Below are positions 46,752 through 49,058 of a stretch of DNA of 49,058 nucleotides, in pieces. The notes under the pieces are model-generated. The model worked only from the letters and a program-made list of their open reading frames with translations. It did not search any database and was not told the origin of the DNA. The stretch's first letter is position 1, and each line of letters starts with the position of its first letter. The DNA is from Leptolyngbya sp. Cla-17. Its GTDB lineage: Bacteria; Cyanobacteriota; Cyanobacteriia; Leptolyngbyales; Leptolyngbyaceae. The stretch is taken from assembly GCF_016807185.1 (NCBI RefSeq), contig NZ_JAEVYN010000009.1:1-49058 (forward strand). The letters are read 5' to 3'. A program made the position numbers and the translations under genes.

Positions 46752-47274
46752 ATGCAGACTGAGCAGCGACAAAAAATTCCAATACTTCAGAACCAGGTCG
46801 TAGTGTTTTCTAAGAACTACCTGCCCCTGGCACAGATCAATTAACGGGCGATCGTTCTACTGGTTACCGGACAGGCAGAGACCCTGGAGTTCAGCAGCAC
46901 CCAGCAATGGGAAGTACGCTCTCCAGTGTCGTACTACAAATCCCAGACCACATCCGGTTGACCAGTGGCATCCAGAGCGGCATTGGAAAGTACCTCCTGT
47001 GAATCGTCGGGAAGTCTTCCGCCGCGACAACCACACCTGTCAGTACTGTGGCAGCACTAAGCATTTGACGCTGGATCACGTTATTCCCCGCTCAAAAGGG
47101 GCCCCCATACCTGGGACACGTGGTAACCGCCTGCGAGAAGTGCAATTCATGCAAAGCGATCGCCTTCTGCATGAAACCGGGATGGTACTCCAAACCAAAC
47201 CCAAAGCACCGATGCATCCTGCGATCGCCTTCGCCGAGCAGTTCTGGAAAGAACAGCAACCTGTTGACCCCTGA
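46752..47274 (+). CDS. HNH endonuclease, right-arm copy
   Basis: Mirror of 6268-6797, broken near 46840, 46960 and 47105-47150. Confidence 0.88.
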
Positions 47275-47302
47275 TCTCAAGCCTAGAAAGGAGGCACGAC
47301 CA

Positions 47303-47685
47303 ATGTTGAAGCTGAATTACACCGACGTTGGGCTGTACATGGAGCGGACCATGACCACCCGAACTGTTGATTGCCCAGCGAGTCCTCCTGGCAATGCGGT
47401 TAGGGCGATCGCTCCATATCGAATCCGGTCGCGCCTCCTTTCTGCTGCCTGTTGATATTCCCGAACTGAAGGGCTAGAGATGCGCTACAGCGGGAATATG
47501 GCTCAGTAGTCACCCTCATTGCTGTAGATGAGGAGTTTGTCGAAGTTGGAATCAGCGGAAGCTGGATTGCCGAGGACAAAGACGCTCACGAAGGAATGTT
47601 CCTGGCGGTAATGAGCGATCGCGCTGAATTCCTGACTTACAAACTGTGGCGGATGAGTGAAGCCCGCATTTCCTCCCTAGCGTAG
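47303..47685 (+). CDS. Uncharacterised 128-residue protein, right-arm copy
   Basis: Mirror of 5854-6239; indels near 47355, 47400 and 47470. Confidence 0.6.
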
Positions 47686-47767
47686 TGGGGAAACCCAGTA
47701 GGAAAGGGCGATACGACTATTTCTTTCCCGATCGCCCTCTTGCTAGAAAAAAAGTTGTAGTACACCC

Positions 47768-47798
47768 TTGACAACTTGCAGCGCGTTTGTAGTATAAC
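47768..47798 (+). promoter_or_regulatory. tRNA array promoter, right-arm copy
   Basis: TTGACA at 47768, TAGTAT at 47790 and TATAAC at 47793, inside the TGTAGTAT boxes. Mirror of 5744-5771. Confidence 0.6.
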
Positions 47799-47875
47799 TG
47801 TAGTATCAACACTACAACCTCTCACAAAGGCTTTGTAGTCACCCTTCTGAACCTAGACACTGAATCGCCACCTTT

Positions 47876-47949
47876 GGGGGTGTAGCTTAGTCTGGCTCAA
47901 GCATCGCCTGTCGAGCGAAAGATCGCGGTTCAAATCCCGCCATCCCCGC
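47876..47949 (+). tRNA. tRNA-Asp(GTC), right-arm copy
   Basis: Mirror of 5588-5662; loop CTGTCGA. Confidence 0.9.
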
Positions 47950-47954
47950 CTTGT

Positions 47955-48024
47955 AGCATCGTGGACGAATAGAGTCGCCGTGCCTCTCAAGCATGGAGAA
48001 GCGGGTGCAACCCCGTCGATGCTC
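47955..48024 (+). tRNA. tRNA-Glu(CTC), right-arm copy
   Basis: Mirror of 5504-5580; loop CTCTCAA; four bases shorter in the D-arm. Confidence 0.7.
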
Positions 48025-48029
48025 CAATG

Positions 48030-48120
48030 AGGATGTAGCTCAGATGGACAGAGTGCTTGTTTCCGAGACAAGTGGTCACAGGTACCGCTTCGCGGAAGCA
48101 AGCTACGACCCTGTCATCCT
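48030..48120 (+). tRNA. tRNA-Arg(CCG) with T-loop insertion, right-arm copy
   Basis: Mirror of 5411-5500; insertion at about 48083-48106. Confidence 0.75.
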
Positions 48121-48127
48121 CGCTCGT

Positions 48128-48209
48128 GGAACGGATTGGCATCACTTGCTCCGAAATCAACAAACGGACGGTTGCAGGATTGGGGTTCAATTCCCCACGT
48201 TTTCCACCA
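48128..48209 (+). tRNA. Class II tRNA-like gene, right-arm copy
   Basis: Mirror of 5322-5403, with the same unresolved anticodon region. Confidence 0.45.
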
Positions 48210-48211
48210 AA

Positions 48212-48287
48212 TCTCCAGTCGCGCAAGTGGGAAGGCGTGGTCTGCACAAACCAACTAGCGAGAGTTCGATTCTCTCCCTGGAGTCCA
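48212..48287 (+). tRNA. tRNA-Cys(GCA), right-arm copy
   Basis: Mirror of 5244-5319; one extra C in the anticodon loop here. Confidence 0.85.
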
Positions 48288-48292
48288 AATTA

Positions 48293-48390
48293 TTGCAGCG
48301 TAGCTTAATGGCAAAGCCCCAAGCTCATAACTTGGTCATCGCGGGTACCGCTTCGCGGAAGCAAGCTACAACTCCCGCCGCTGCAACCAA
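48293..48390 (+). tRNA. tRNA (CAT) with T-loop insertion, right-arm copy
   Basis: Mirror of 5143-5238; insertion at about 48345-48369; CCA encoded. Confidence 0.7.
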
Positions 48391-48391
48391 T

Positions 48392-48462
48392 GCACAGATG
48401 GTGTAACGGCAACATCGCGGTCTCCAAAACCGTTGTTCGAGGTTCAAATCCTCGTCTGTGCG
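48392..48462 (+). tRNA. tRNA-Trp(CCA), right-arm copy
   Basis: Mirror of 5070-5140; loop CTCCAAA. Confidence 0.92.
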
Positions 48463-48469
48463 TTCTACG

Positions 48470-48565
48470 GCGTGCCCTCATCCGAAGCCTACATACTGGT
48501 CACTCGCCTAAACAGCGAAGTAGGTACCCTGCGGGAAGCAAGCTACGACTCCTACAGCCTCCGCC
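48470..48565 (+). pseudogene. Degenerate tRNA-like gene with T-arm insertion, right-arm copy
   Basis: Mirror of 4964-5062; the CCTAAAC segment and the insertion (about 48524-48547) are the same. Confidence 0.5.
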
Positions 48566-48623
48566 AACTTGGAGGCTGAAAACAGCTTCTCAAACTTGCA
48601 CGTTGTAGAAATCATCAAAGTTT

Positions 48624-48699
48624 GGTGCCGTAGGCAAATTGTAAAGCCGTCGATCTTTCAAGTCGATGCTTGCGGGTTCAAACTCGTCGGCACTGCCAA
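48624..48699 (+). tRNA. tRNA-Glu(TTC), right-arm copy
   Basis: Mirror of 4831-4906; loop CTTTCAA. Confidence 0.85.
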
Positions 48700-48708
48700 A
48701 TTCAACAT

Positions 48709-48794
48709 GGGTCTGCTCGCCTATCAGCGTGGGCAACTGTCTGTAAAACAGCCGCTTCTTGCGTTTGCAGGTGCGACTCCTGCCCGACCTACCA
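48709..48794 (+). tRNA. tRNA-Tyr(GTA), right-arm copy
   Basis: Mirror of 4736-4820; loop CTGTAAA; same GTGCGACT T-loop. Confidence 0.88.
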
Positions 48795-48801
48795 AATCTA
48801 T

Positions 48802-48882
48802 GGAGAGTAAATCGATCAGGCGATCGGCGCTGTTTGCTAAACAGATGGATGAACAATTGTGGTTCGACTCCACTGCTCTCCG
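48802..48882 (+). tRNA. tRNA-Ser(GCT), right-arm copy
   Basis: Mirror of 4647-4728; loop TTGCTAA. Confidence 0.9.
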
Positions 48883-48886
48883 CTCT

Positions 48887-48963
48887 GAGAACGTGGTGTA
48901 ACTGGATAAACACATCGGTCTACGAAACCGAAGAGTGAAGGTTCAACTCTTCCGTTCTCGCCA
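48887..48963 (+). tRNA. tRNA-Arg(ACG), right-arm copy
   Basis: Mirror of 4565-4641; loop CTACGAA. Confidence 0.92.
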
Positions 48964-48968
48964 ATCAT

Positions 48969-49052
48969 GGAGGTGCACCGCTGAATGGTCGCAACTGGTC
49001 TTGAAAACCAGGGTAGTCCTTGGGCTAGGGGTTCGATTCCTCTGCTCTCCGC
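48969..49052 (+). tRNA. tRNA-Ser(TGA), right-arm copy
   Basis: Mirror of 4477-4559; loop CTTGAAA; last feature before the window end. Confidence 0.92.
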
Positions 49053-49058
49053 TTGGTG

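Larger units (their letters stand above)
26774..49058. repeat. Right arm of giant palindrome
   Basis: Mirror of 4489-26773. The arm runs to the end of the window, so its true length is not visible. Genes on the - strand of the left arm appear here on the + strand in the same order from the centre. Confidence 0.97.

Noticed and set aside
4489..49058. Chloroplast-like large inverted repeat of a circular molecule
   Set aside because: Such repeats have unique single-copy DNA between them; here the arms meet at a single point.

Overview
The window looks like DNA from a filamentous cyanobacterium, carried on an accessory replicon. HIP1-type octamers (GCGATCGC and near versions) are scattered through most of it, and most recognisable products are types common in cyanobacterial plasmids. 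I see no rRNA, ribosomal protein or central metabolism genes.

The dominant structure is one giant palindrome. Its symmetry point lies between 26773 and 26774, so position x pairs with about 53547-x. The right arm (26774-49058, about 22.3 kb) is the reverse complement of 4489-26773; only 1-4488 is single-copy here. There is no spacer at the centre. The arms differ mostly by one-base indels, often in homopolymers, so many genes are frameshifted in one arm and intact in the other. I stitched gene models from both arms, and their ends can be off by a few codons.

About 7.6 kb from the centre, in both arms (17214-19183 on -, 34370-36345 on +), a gene encodes what I read as a telomere resolvase (protelomerase). 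It has TGRR..EI, GQLK, HNLRGAY, LGH and ATEHYFHY in the order of the ResT/TelK catalytic domain, plus a long coiled-coil C-terminal extension. A spacer-free palindrome plus a telomere resolvase is what reading through a covalently closed hairpin telomere would give. My main inference is that this is one end of a linear, hairpin-ended cyanobacterial replicon, read around the hairpin or caught as an unresolved head-to-head dimer. Motifs GATAAGGAT and GATAGGG cluster at the centre and recur in the resolvase promoter.

Layout from the centre outwards, the same in both arms: a non-coding telomeric region of about 450 bp per arm; three small unknown genes with HIP1-bearing tandem repeats; a MerR-like regulator divergent from a coupled pair (unknown protein plus nucleotidyltransferase); GIY-YIG nuclease, small gene and Fic protein; an Rpn/DUF2887-like nuclease; an AlkB-like dioxygenase; a cassette of three overlapping small genes with zinc-ribbon motifs; the telomere resolvase; a DnaQ-like exonuclease; two secreted proteins; a CAP protein; an XRE regulator; a second CAP gene and a tyrosine recombinase, both 5'-truncated and joined head to head; an IS256 element; an alpha/beta hydrolase; a tautomerase; a SelO gene on an island with inverted repeats; a ribbon-helix-helix regulator; an HNH endonuclease; a small unknown gene; then a dense tRNA array.

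The tRNA array (2583-5662, - strand; partly repeated at 47876-49052) holds 36 tRNA or tRNA-like genes in 3.1 kb, with at least one candidate for each of the 20 amino acids. About half encode CCA. Three members carry the same small palindromic repeat inserted in the T-loop, and the leucine members lack the long variable arm. The array promoter overlaps TGTAGTAT boxes that match the 18-bp operator upstream of the ribbon-helix-helix gene, suggesting that this regulator controls the array. Beyond the array, single-copy DNA at 1-2537 carries a GNAT acetyltransferase, small unknown genes and a DUF3883 protein.
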